Part shown: positions 26,807 through 34,353 of the stretch, piece after piece
Layout of the letters: each line of letters starts with the position of its first letter
Position numbering within the stretch: the first letter of the stretch is position 1
Assembly: GCF_028863945.1 (NCBI RefSeq)
Contig: NZ_JARBEA010000025.1
Location: 1-36,224, forward strand
Length of the DNA: 36,224 nt
Direction: 5' to 3'
Origin: Jeotgalibaca caeni
GTDB taxonomy: Bacteria > Bacillota > Bacilli > Lactobacillales > Aerococcaceae
Notes under the pieces: generated by a model
Database searches by the model: none
Seen by the model: the letters and a program-made list of their open reading frames with translations, nothing else
Told to the model about the DNA's origin: nothing
Made by a program: the position numbers and the translations under genes

Positions 26807-26827
26807 CTCTTGAAATGAGAGTATAAT
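26800..26827 (+). promoter_or_regulatory. Sigma-A promoter of xylR
   Basis: TTGTCA (26800-26805), a 16-base spacer and a perfect TATAAT (26822-26827) lead to the xylR start at 26895, which has AGGAGG seven bases upstream. Confidence 0.7.
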
Positions 26828-26894
26828 GATGATGAATATTGAACAAGTTGATTTTATATGACTTATATCTATTGGAAGTGTAGGAGGGAACTTT

Positions 26895-28082
26895 ATGATT
26901 ATTGACCGTTACAAGATTCGCGAACAAAACGAAACTCTTGTCTTGTCCACTATTATCCAACACTCACTTATTTCTCGTGCCTCTATCTCTCAATTAACTG
27001 GTTTGAACAAAGCTTCTACCTCTGCTATCGTAAAAGATTTGATTGATGAATCGCTCGTTATTGAAATTGGAACAGGTGACAGTACATCAGCAGGTGGAAG
27101 GAAACCTATCTTACTATCTTTAAATAAAGCATCGGGTTATTCCTTGAGTATCGATTTGGGGTACGACTATATCTCCTCCATGCTCACGAATTTGTATGGA
27201 GAAATTGTGGAGCAGAATAAAGAACGGAATACCTTTGTCCGAATAGAGAATGTGATTGAGAAGGTAACTGCGATTGTGGAATCGTACCGAACATATTATG
27301 AGGGCTCTACATTCCAATTAGTTGGGCTGACTTTAGCGATTCATGGGATTGTGGATGAGAATCGTATTGTTTTTACGCCTTACTATGACCTCGATCAAAT
27401 GGACTTAGCTAAGAAGCTCCATGAGCAATTACAAATTCCGGTATATGTAGAAAACGAAGCAAATCTAACTGCTCTAGCAGAAACTTCCTTTTCAAGTTTC
27501 AAGCCAAACTTAGTGAGCATCAGTATCCATAGCGGAATCGGTGCGGGAATCATTATGAACGGAGAATTGTATTATGGCCACAATGGTCAGAGTGGCGAAA
27601 TTGGTCATATGATCCTTTATCCAAATGGCTTAACTTGTCCCTGTGGAAATCGAGGGTGTATCGAGCAGTACTGTTCGGAAAAAGCAGTCGTTTCCCAATA
27701 TCGGCAGTTGAAAAAGAATAAAGAACTTTCCTTGAACGATTTGGCTCAGGATTATATGAATGGCGACGAATCAGCTACCGCATTAGTGGAGCGCGCTGCG
27801 TTGGAAATAAGCATTGGAATCCGCAATATTATTTCTGGTTTTGCTCCAGAAGTAGTTTATATTAACAGCCCGCTCACCCGCAAGCTGCCTTTTATGTTGG
27901 ATTTGATTGATTCACACGTTTCTAGCAAATTCTCTAAGGATGTTCCTATCCTAGCTTCCGAGCTTGGATCAAAAGCATCGTTATTGGGCGCAGCTGTGAT
28001 GAACTTACAGAATTTCTTTAATATTCCCAACCTCTATTTGAGCAAAGAGCCAGAAGTAATGGCAGAAGTGAGTTCTTTATAA
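26895..28082 (+). CDS. xylR: XylR, ROK-family xylose-responsive repressor
   Basis: Repressor of the xylan genes, released by xylose. Residues about 15-60 form a winged helix-turn-helix (ISRASISQLTGLNKASTSAIV). The ROK domain follows, with SIHSGIGAGIIMNGELYYG, GQSGEIGHMI and the zinc-binding CPCGNRGCIEQYC. The 395-residue length matches Bacillus XylR. Being divergent from GH115, and having XylR-type palindromes at both xylan promoters, supports the name. NagC-type ROK regulators look alike, but the operator sequence favours XylR. A terminator follows at 28111. Confidence 0.93.
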   Translation: MIIDRYKIREQNETLVLSTIIQHSLISRASISQLTGLNKASTSAIVKDLIDESLVIEIGTGDSTSAGGRKPILLSLNKASGYSLSIDLGYDYISSMLTNLYGEIVEQNKERNTFVRIENVIEKVTAIVESYRTYYEGSTFQLVGLTLAIHGIVDENRIVFTPYYDLDQMDLAKKLHEQLQIPVYVENEANLTALAETSFSSFKPNLVSISIHSGIGAGIIMNGELYYGHNGQSGEIGHMILYPNGLTCPCGNRGCIEQYCSEKAVVSQYRQLKKNKELSLNDLAQDYMNGDESATALVERAALEISIGIRNIISGFAPEVVYINSPLTRKLPFMLDLIDSHVSSKFSKDVPILASELGSKASLLGAAVMNLQNFFNIPNLYLSKEPEVMAEVSSL

Positions 28083-28110
28083 CAACGTTCTTCTAAATTA
28101 AAATCTACAG

Positions 28111-28144
28111 GCAACTTTCCTTTCTGGGAGAAGTTGCTTTTTTG
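28111..28144 (+). terminator. Terminator of xylR
   Basis: GCAACTT pairs with AAGTTGC around a 13-base loop and is followed by seven T. It lies 28 bases after the xylR stop. Confidence 0.85.
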
Positions 28145-28148
28145 ATAG

Positions 28149-28250
28149 TGTGAAGACCAGGAACTATTTTTTGCTGATCTTCACATTTTTGAGTAAAACT
28201 CTGAAGACCACAGATTATTTCTCGCTAGTCTTCAGAATTTTGTCTCCAAA
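28149..28250. repeat. Tandem pair of 51-bp imperfect hairpin repeats
   Basis: Unit one (28149-28199) forms TGTGAAGA/TCTTCACA; unit two (28200-28250) forms TCTGAAGAC/GTCTTCAGA. By hand alignment 35 of 51 positions agree. The G-C pair near the base of stem one is C-G in stem two, a compensatory change. Both loops are T-rich and both stems are followed by ATTTT. They lie between the xylR terminator and the GH2 promoter. Confidence 0.6.
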
Positions 28251-28261
28251 CAGTTTGTTTG

Positions 28262-28290
28262 TTGACGAAACGAATTAAAGATGGAAGAAT
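28262..28290 (+). promoter_or_regulatory. Probable promoter of the GH2 gene
   Basis: TTGACG (28262-28267), 17 bases and AAGAAT (28285-28290). An AGTTTGTTT half-site like that of the XylR operator lies at 28252-28260, but the palindrome around it is poor, so XylR control is uncertain. Confidence 0.5.
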
Positions 28291-28329
28291 AGGAACCATA
28301 AGAAAACCGATGAAGGTGAGCGATCAACG

Positions 28330-31300
28330 ATGAATAAACAAATATGTTTTAATGACGGATGGCACTTTGCGAAAACGGATTTGGGTGAGAGTTGCCCCCC
28401 TGCTCCATCCTTTCAGCCAGTTGAGATTCCTCATGATTGGCTAATTGAAGATACTACAGACTTGTACCAAAACAGCATTGGTTGGTACCGCAAGAATTTT
28501 TATTATGATGGCGAAATGGATCGAGTTACCCTTCTCTTTGACGGGGTCTACATGGATTCACAATTATCCGTAAACGGCCAATTCATTGGTGAATGGAAAT
28601 ACGGCTATTCTTCCTTTGAGATGGATATTACCTCTGCTTTGAACATGGGCGAAAATGAAATCGCTTTACAAGTTACTCATCAGAGCCCGAACAGTCGGTG
28701 GTATACCGGCGCGGGCATTTATCGAAACGTGTGGGTAAAAACGAGCGGCACAAATTATTTGGTCACAGACGGTGTCTACATTTCAACGAAACCGGTTACT
28801 GATGACCAGTGGAAAGTGGAAATAGAAACGGAATGCGTTACTTCCAAAAAGGCGACTCTCGTTCACACGCTAGAAAAAAATGGCAAGAAAATTGCGCAAG
28901 TTTCGAAATCTGTTACAGCAGAATTGAATCAGCAAGAACTTCATGTGCATGACCCTCTTTTATGGGATACAGATTCGCCTAATCTCTACAACTTAACTAC
29001 TGAACTATGGCTAGAGGGAACGGATGAGCCCGTAGAGTGCATCACAAATCCAGTCGGTTTCCGTACCTTTACCCTTTCTCCTACAGAAGGGTTCTTGATA
29101 AACGGTAAGAAGAAAAAAATCTATGGTGTGTGTGAGCATCATGACTTGGGTGCACTGGGAGCAGCCTTTAATCCAGTTGCCTTAAAACGGCGACTCGAGC
29201 TATTAAAGCAAATGGGTGTAAATGGGATTCGTACCGCACACAATATGCCCGCTAATGAATTGATGCATCTGGCTGATGAGATGGGCTTTTATGTTGTCAC
29301 GGAAGCCTTTGACATGTGGGAGCGGCCAAAAACCACTTACGATTACGCACGCTTCTTTCCAGATTGGGTGGACCGCGATATCAAGAGTTGGGTAAGACGG
29401 GATCGCAATCATCCAAGCCTTATCATGTGGAGCATCGGTAATGAAATTTACGATACCCATGCGGATGAGCGGGGACAAGCAATTACGCGACAACTGAAAC
29501 ACTTGGTGGAGCAGTTTGACCCGAAAGGAAATGGCGCAGTGACCATCGGCTCAAACTACATGCCTTGGGAAAATGCACAGCACTGTGCGGATATTGTTAA
29601 GATTGCCGGCTACAATTATGGTGAAAAATACTATCCAGAGCACCACGCTGCCCACCCTGACTGGGTCATTTACGGCAGCGAAACCGCTTCTGTTGTTCAA
29701 AGTCGCGGCATCTATCACTTCCCTTACCGGAAATCGATTCTAGCAGATGATGATTTACAATGTTCTGCCTTGGGGAACAGTTCAACCAGCTGGGGAGCAC
29801 GCTCGGTTGAGGCTTGTCTTTTGGCAGAACGCGATGCTCCTTACTCGCTCGGTCAATTCATCTGGACCGGCTTTGACTATATTGGGGAGCCGACCCCTTA
29901 CCATACTAAAAACTCTTATTTCGGGCAGCTGGATACTGCGACTTTTCCAAAAGACTCTTATTATATTTATCAATCAAATTGGACGGACTACAAGGATGCG
30001 CCGATGGTTCACATTTTCCCATATTGGGACTTTAATCCTGGACAGCTGATTGATGTTCGAGTGGCGACAAATGCGCCTTATGTGGAGCTGTACTTAAATG
30101 ACACACTGGTTGGCGCAATGGAAATCGACAAGGACAATGGCTCGGAGTTAGTTGCCACCTTCCCCACCCAGTATCAGCCCGGTGAACTAAAGGCGATTGC
30201 GTACGATGAAACAAAATCGATCATTGCCGTGGATACACAGCACTCATTCAAAGATGCGGCAGCGCTCACTCTTCACCCGGATAAAGAGCAGCTTCTTGCA
30301 AATGGAACGGACTTAATCTTTGTTGAAATTGGCGGTGTGGATGCGGACGGCTTCCCGGTGAGAAACGCATCAAATCGTGTGGAAGTAAGTGTGACAGGAG
30401 CAGGACGACTCATTGGTTTGGATAACGGGGACAGCACCGATTACGATCAATACAAGGGAATCAACCGTCGACTCTTCAGTGGGAAACTCATGGCGATCGT
30501 CGCCGCTACCCATGAAGTCGGTGATATCCAAGTGACGGTTCAGTCAACAGGACTGGAATCTTGCACGCTCCACTTAAGAGCTGTACCTGCTGCTATTACT
30601 GAAGGTTTCAGGCAGCCGCTACAACGCAATCAAGTGAGGGATATTCAAACGGGACAGGCAGATGAAATTCCTCTGCGTAAAATTGAACTTCATGCTATCA
30701 AGGGACAAGCCTTTTCACCTGAACAGCAGGTCCTTGAATTAGAAGCGCAACTCTATCCCGCAAATGCAACATACAACGACTTAGAATGGAGCGTCGTAAC
30801 GGAAGGCGGAATTCCTACGAACTTGGCTATTATTGAATCGAACGGGACAAAGGCGACGGTCACTGCACAAGGAGATGGACATTTCCGTGTGCGTTGTACC
30901 AGCAAGAATGGTCTCTCCCATGTGAATTTGATTTCGGAGCTTGAAATGTCTGCTCTGGGATTAGGTCCCGCCTACAAGAATCCATATGAATTTATCTCAG
31001 CCGGATTGTTTGATGCGAGTGAGGGAGATGTAACGAACGGGAATGAACGTGGAATTGCCTCCAGTCGAGATGGCAAAACGGTTGTGGGCTATCACCAGAT
31101 TGATTTTGGTAAATATGGATCCGATACCGTTACCTTGCCTATTTTTTCCTTATCCAATTCTCCTTATACGGTTGAAATTTGGGAAGGAGCCCCGAATCAA
31201 TCAGGGAGCACCTTATTGGCGGACGAAATTTATCAAAAGGAATCCATCTGGAATGTGTACCAACCGGTAACCTATACCTTATCCAAAACGCTAACTGGTT

Positions 31301-31731
31301 TAGTGAATCTTTATTTTGTCTTTACGGACAAGGTTCACTTAAAAGGGTTCACTTTCGAAGCACCAAAACGCGCTTATCAAATGAACCGGGCTCTGGATGC
31401 GGATCAAATATATGGAGATTCCTTCAAACGGAGTACGACTGCGGTTGAAGAAATAGGCAATAATGTTTCACTGATATTCGAGGAAATGGATTTTGGTGAA
31501 AAGGGATGTTCTAGACTGACTCTGGCTGGACACTCCCCAATTGACAAGAACACCATCCACGTACGTTTCGAAGATTCGAATGGTCAAATCAATCAAATGA
31601 TTGAATTTACCCATTCAAAACAGATAGAAGCCAGAACCTTTGAGCTGCAGCCAGTATATGGCAAACAAACCGTCACCTTCATTTTCCTACCGGGTAGCCA
31701 GTTTGATTTTGAGTGGTTCCGATTTGAATAA
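28330..31731 (+). CDS. GH2 family glycosidase (beta-galactosidase-like) with C-terminal CBM-like domains
   Basis: Retaining exo-glycosidase. A jelly-roll domain (about 10-140), an immunoglobulin-like domain (about 145-250) and a barrel hold acid/base Glu372 in IMWSIGNEIYD and nucleophile Glu451 in VIYGSETAS. Beta domains follow, including a DUF4982-like one near 590-650. Two CBM6-like beta-sandwiches complete the protein (about 870-1010 and 1020-1133). The 1133 residues are long for the family, and there is no signal peptide, so binding modules would act in the cytoplasm. GAAGGTGAG precedes the ATG. Substrate could be a beta-galactoside, or another beta-linked sugar on hemicellulose. It is beside but not in the xylan operon. 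Confidence 0.9.
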   Translation: MNKQICFNDGWHFAKTDLGESCPPAPSFQPVEIPHDWLIEDTTDLYQNSIGWYRKNFYYDGEMDRVTLLFDGVYMDSQLSVNGQFIGEWKYGYSSFEMDITSALNMGENEIALQVTHQSPNSRWYTGAGIYRNVWVKTSGTNYLVTDGVYISTKPVTDDQWKVEIETECVTSKKATLVHTLEKNGKKIAQVSKSVTAELNQQELHVHDPLLWDTDSPNLYNLTTELWLEGTDEPVECITNPVGFRTFTLSPTEGFLINGKKKKIYGVCEHHDLGALGAAFNPVALKRRLELLKQMGVNGIRTAHNMPANELMHLADEMGFYVVTEAFDMWERPKTTYDYARFFPDWVDRDIKSWVRRDRNHPSLIMWSIGNEIYDTHADERGQAITRQLKHLVEQFDPKGNGAVTIGSNYMPWENAQHCADIVKIAGYNYGEKYYPEHHAAHPDWVIYGSETASVVQSRGIYHFPYRKSILADDDLQCSALGNSSTSWGARSVEACLLAERDAPYSLGQFIWTGFDYIGEPTPYHTKNSYFGQLDTATFPKDSYYIYQSNWTDYKDAPMVHIFPYWDFNPGQLIDVRVATNAPYVELYLNDTLVGAMEIDKDNGSELVATFPTQYQPGELKAIAYDETKSIIAVDTQHSFKDAAALTLHPDKEQLLANGTDLIFVEIGGVDADGFPVRNASNRVEVSVTGAGRLIGLDNGDSTDYDQYKGINRRLFSGKLMAIVAATHEVGDIQVTVQSTGLESCTLHLRAVPAAITEGFRQPLQRNQVRDIQTGQADEIPLRKIELHAIKGQAFSPEQQVLELEAQLYPANATYNDLEWSVVTEGGIPTNLAIIESNGTKATVTAQGDGHFRVRCTSKNGLSHVNLISELEMSALGLGPAYKNPYEFISAGLFDASEGDVTNGNERGIASSRDGKTVVGYHQIDFGKYGSDTVTLPIFSLSNSPYTVEIWEGAPNQSGSTLLADEIYQKESIWNVYQPVTYTLSKTLTGLVNLYFVFTDKVHLKGFTFEAPKRAYQMNRALDADQIYGDSFKRSTTAVEEIGNNVSLIFEEMDFGEKGCSRLTLAGHSPIDKNTIHVRFEDSNGQINQMIEFTHSKQIEARTFELQPVYGKQTVTFIFLPGSQFDFEWFRFE

Positions 31732-31771
31732 AAAGAAAGGTCAGCGTGAAATCACGCTGACCTTTCTTTTT
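31730..31771. terminator. Bidirectional terminator between GH2 and YesL genes
   Basis: A nearly perfect 20-bp stem (AAAAAGAAAGGTCAGCGTGA and its complement) has a very small loop and T-runs on either strand. One arm lies inside the last codons of the convergent YesL gene, so its coding end doubles as terminator. Confidence 0.88.
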
Positions 31772-32399
31772 CGCCATTGACCTCTTTCACCAAGTGATTG
31801 ACAATGTAATGGCTGAAAATATTCTCTACCCTTGGACAAATTTTATAAGTGAAATAGGCTGGCAGAATCACAATGAGAATAGGAATTAAATAAATCAATA
31901 CACATGTAAGTAAAAATAAAAAGAATACATACAGAGTGTTTTTGAAATGAGCGACAGCCAGAAACAAACTATTTTTCCCTATTGTTTTCAAATTATCTTT
32001 GAAGCGTGATAGATAAGCAAGTGCATATAGCAGCACAGGTGTATAGAAAAGCAATAAGAGAAAAATAAAGATTTGTGAAAACTGATTAACCCAGGAACTC
32101 GCTAGATTATTCAGGAGAAGCAATTGGTTCAAGCTGAAAATAAATAGTAGAAGGACATAAAACAGCCAAAATGGGAGCGCTTGAATGAATGAATTCTTAA
32201 ACGATTTCCAAAATGTAAGCAGTACTTCTCCTTTTCCCTCCACCACACTCGTCTGAACCGTTCGGTATAGCGCACTAGTTGACGCACCAATTGTAAGAAC
32301 AGGCAGGGAGAAGAGGAACCACAAAATACTAATGATTAGAAAATCAGCAATGCGATTCATTTTTTCTAAGAATTCGATTCCCATTTTTGACTGAAACAT
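31752..32399 (-). CDS. yesL: YesL-family (DUF624) membrane protein, second copy
   Basis: Integral membrane protein with about five hydrophobic segments and the DUF624 start (FLIISILWFLFSLPVLTIGASTSALY condensed: hydrophobic helix, then P-x-x-T-I-G-x-x-x-x-A-L). It is the last gene of the right-hand Lpl operon, 11 bases after LplC, with AGAGGGG before the ATG. Its place directly behind the permeases supports a transporter-linked role, which remains unknown. The coding end overlaps the terminator shared with GH2. Confidence 0.87.
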   Translation of the reverse strand: MFQSKMGIEFLEKMNRIADFLIISILWFLFSLPVLTIGASTSALYRTVQTSVVEGKGEVLLTFWKSFKNSFIQALPFWLFYVLLLFIFSLNQLLLLNNLASSWVNQFSQIFIFLLLLFYTPVLLYALAYLSRFKDNLKTIGKNSLFLAVAHFKNTLYVFFLFLLTCVLIYLIPILIVILPAYFTYKICPRVENIFSHYIVNHLVKEVNGEKERSA

Positions 32400-32410
32400 A
32401 TAATCCCCTC

Positions 32411-33298
32411 TTATTCTTTCACGCCGCCAATCGTCAACCCGCTAATAAAGTATTTTTGTAAGAATGGATACAAACATACAATTGGCAATGCGGTAATAAT
32501 GGTAGTGGCAGCACGAATGGACGTCGGTGTGACAATCGCAGCTCCCGCGTTTTTCATATCATTGGCATTCGCTCCTTGGTTGGTAACGGAGGACAGCAAC
32601 TTCATGAGTTCATATTGCAACGTTGTATAACGCTCACTAAAACCATTATAAAGCATCGTGTCAAACCAAGAGTTCCATTGATACACCGCGATAAACAAAG
32701 CGACTGTTGCGAGCACAGGTTTGCAGAGTGGCAGGATGACTCTGATAAAGATGGTAAAGTATCCGGCTCCGTCCATCTGAGCAGATTCAATCAAACTTTC
32801 CGGTAAACCTCTGATGTATGTTCGAATAACCAATAAGTTAAAGGCACTGATCATACCGGGAATAATGTATACCCAGAAAGAGTTTGTAAATCCTAGACGG
32901 TTTAACCACAAGTAGTTCGGAATTAACCCGGCATTAAAGTACATGGTAAAGATAAAAAGCAAAGTGATCGGCGTGCGAAAAATAAATTCTTTCCTACTCA
33001 AAACAAAAGCCAATAATGCAGTTAAGAACAATTGCGACACGGTTCCGATGACGGTACGAAGCACGGTGTTATAGGCGCCTGTTAATAAGGAGCTTTTGGA
33101 TAGCACCGACCGGTAATTTTCTAACGTAAATTTTCGTGGAAGAATATAGATGCCGCCTCTGATCGCATCTAGCCCTTCATTAAATGACACTGCTAATGTG
33201 TTTAATATCGGATAGACGGTTGCGAGAAAGAAGAACACTAAAAACGTCCATTTCACAACATCAAACACTACATCTGAAACATATATTTTCTTTTTCAA
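32411..33298 (-). CDS. lplC: LplC/YtcP-type oligosaccharide ABC permease, right-hand operon
   Basis: Second membrane subunit of the right-hand importer. It has six helices, the EAA-type loop IESAQMDGAGYFTIFIR and the intact family ending FLQKYFISGLTIGGVKE. The start is TTG at 33298, seven bases after GGAGG. The gene follows LplB by 12 bases, the same spacing as in the central operon, which points to a duplicated or commonly derived cassette. Confidence 0.93.
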   Translation of the reverse strand: MKKKIYVSDVVFDVVKWTFLVFFFLATVYPILNTLAVSFNEGLDAIRGGIYILPRKFTLENYRSVLSKSSLLTGAYNTVLRTVIGTVSQLFLTALLAFVLSRKEFIFRTPITLLFIFTMYFNAGLIPNYLWLNRLGFTNSFWVYIIPGMISAFNLLVIRTYIRGLPESLIESAQMDGAGYFTIFIRVILPLCKPVLATVALFIAVYQWNSWFDTMLYNGFSERYTTLQYELMKLLSSVTNQGANANDMKNAGAAIVTPTSIRAATTIITALPIVCLYPFLQKYFISGLTIGGVKE

Positions 33299-33310
33299 TG
33301 CGATCCCTCC

Positions 33311-34258
33311 TTAGAACAAGCTTTCCTCGCCTGCTGATTTGGCAAATTTATTCGCTAAAGTAATAAGTACAACTGAAATGACACTATTGAAAATCCCTGC
33401 TGCTGTAGCAAGAGAGTAATTTCCTAAGCTAATCCCATATTTCAATACATAAATATCAATGGTTTGCGACACTTCTTGAACGAGGCCATTTCCTAACAAG
33501 TACTGCACTTCGAATCCAGCGTTCATAATGTTCCCGATATTAATCAAGAGCAAAATGAAAATCGTCGATTTGATTCCAGGAAGGGTAATATGCCAAATTT
33601 TCCGTAAGCGATTGGCTCCATCCATTTCAGCAGCTTCATACAGTTCTTCATTAATAGCTGCCATGGCGGATAAGTAAATAATACTTCCCCATCCAGTACT
33701 CTTCCATACATTGGAAAAACCTACAATCCACCAAAAATATTTTGGATCGGACAAGAAACTAATTGGCTGTTCGGTAATATTTAAGGCCATGAGAAGCTGG
33801 TTAATAACCCCTGTTTCAGTAGACAAGACATCCAACACAATCCCGGTAACAATGATCCAAGAAAGGAAGTGTGGCAAGTAGGATACAGTCTGGATGATTT
33901 TCTTGATGCGTCTGTTTTTCAATTCATTCAGCATAACGGCAAATAAAATAGAAAAAAAGAAACTCAACGTTAAGTTGATGATACTCATAGAAATTGTATT
34001 ACGAATAACTCTCAGGAAAGATGAATCAGAAAACAGCATTCTAAAGTTTTCCAAACCCACCCACTCTTGTTCAAACAATCCGAGTGCAGGACGATATCGC
34101 TGAAAAGCCATGAGCCATCCTGTCAACGGAGCATAATTAAACACAATAATATAAATGACAAATGGCAGTGCAATCAAGATCAGTTCTTTCTGCAGCCACA
34201 TTCTTTTTAACAAGGATTTTTTATTTTTCTTTACCGCCACATCTTTTGTAACATCCAT
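33311..34258 (-). CDS. lplB: LplB-type oligosaccharide ABC permease, right-hand operon
   Basis: First membrane subunit of the right-hand importer. A basic N-terminus precedes six helices with LILIALPFVIYIIVFNYAPL, TVSYLPHFLSWIIVTGI and the EAA loop YEAAEMDGANRLRKIWHI. A GTG at 34273 is in frame but directly abuts the AAGGAAG core. The ATG at 34258 lies nine bases after GGAG and is chosen. It follows the solute-binding-protein gene after a strong stem-loop. Confidence 0.92.
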   Translation of the reverse strand: MDVTKDVAVKKNKKSLLKRMWLQKELILIALPFVIYIIVFNYAPLTGWLMAFQRYRPALGLFEQEWVGLENFRMLFSDSSFLRVIRNTISMSIINLTLSFFFSILFAVMLNELKNRRIKKIIQTVSYLPHFLSWIIVTGIVLDVLSTETGVINQLLMALNITEQPISFLSDPKYFWWIVGFSNVWKSTGWGSIIYLSAMAAINEELYEAAEMDGANRLRKIWHITLPGIKSTIFILLLINIGNIMNAGFEVQYLLGNGLVQEVSQTIDIYVLKYGISLGNYSLATAAGIFNSVISVVLITLANKFAKSAGEESLF

Positions 34259-34303
34259 ATGCAAGCTCTCCACCTTCCTTTACAAAAATCAAGCTCTAAC
34301 AAA

Positions 34304-34337
34304 TTTTTGTGAAGAGAACGAATTCTCTTCACAAAAA
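34304..34337 (-). other. Stem-loop with UUCG loop after the right-hand binding-protein gene
   Basis: A perfect 15-bp stem (TTTTTGTGAAGAGAA with its complement) closes a TTCG tetraloop on the minus strand. The bases after the stem are TTTG rather than a long T-run, so it fits an mRNA-stabilising structure or weak terminator better than a full stop. It lies between binding-protein and permease genes. Confidence 0.7.
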
Positions 34338-34353
34338 TGGTTTTTATTAATGA

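Noticed and set aside
28250-28275. Full XylR operator at the GH2 promoter
   Set aside because: Only one arm resembles the operator; the other arm pairs poorly, so control by XylR is not claimed.
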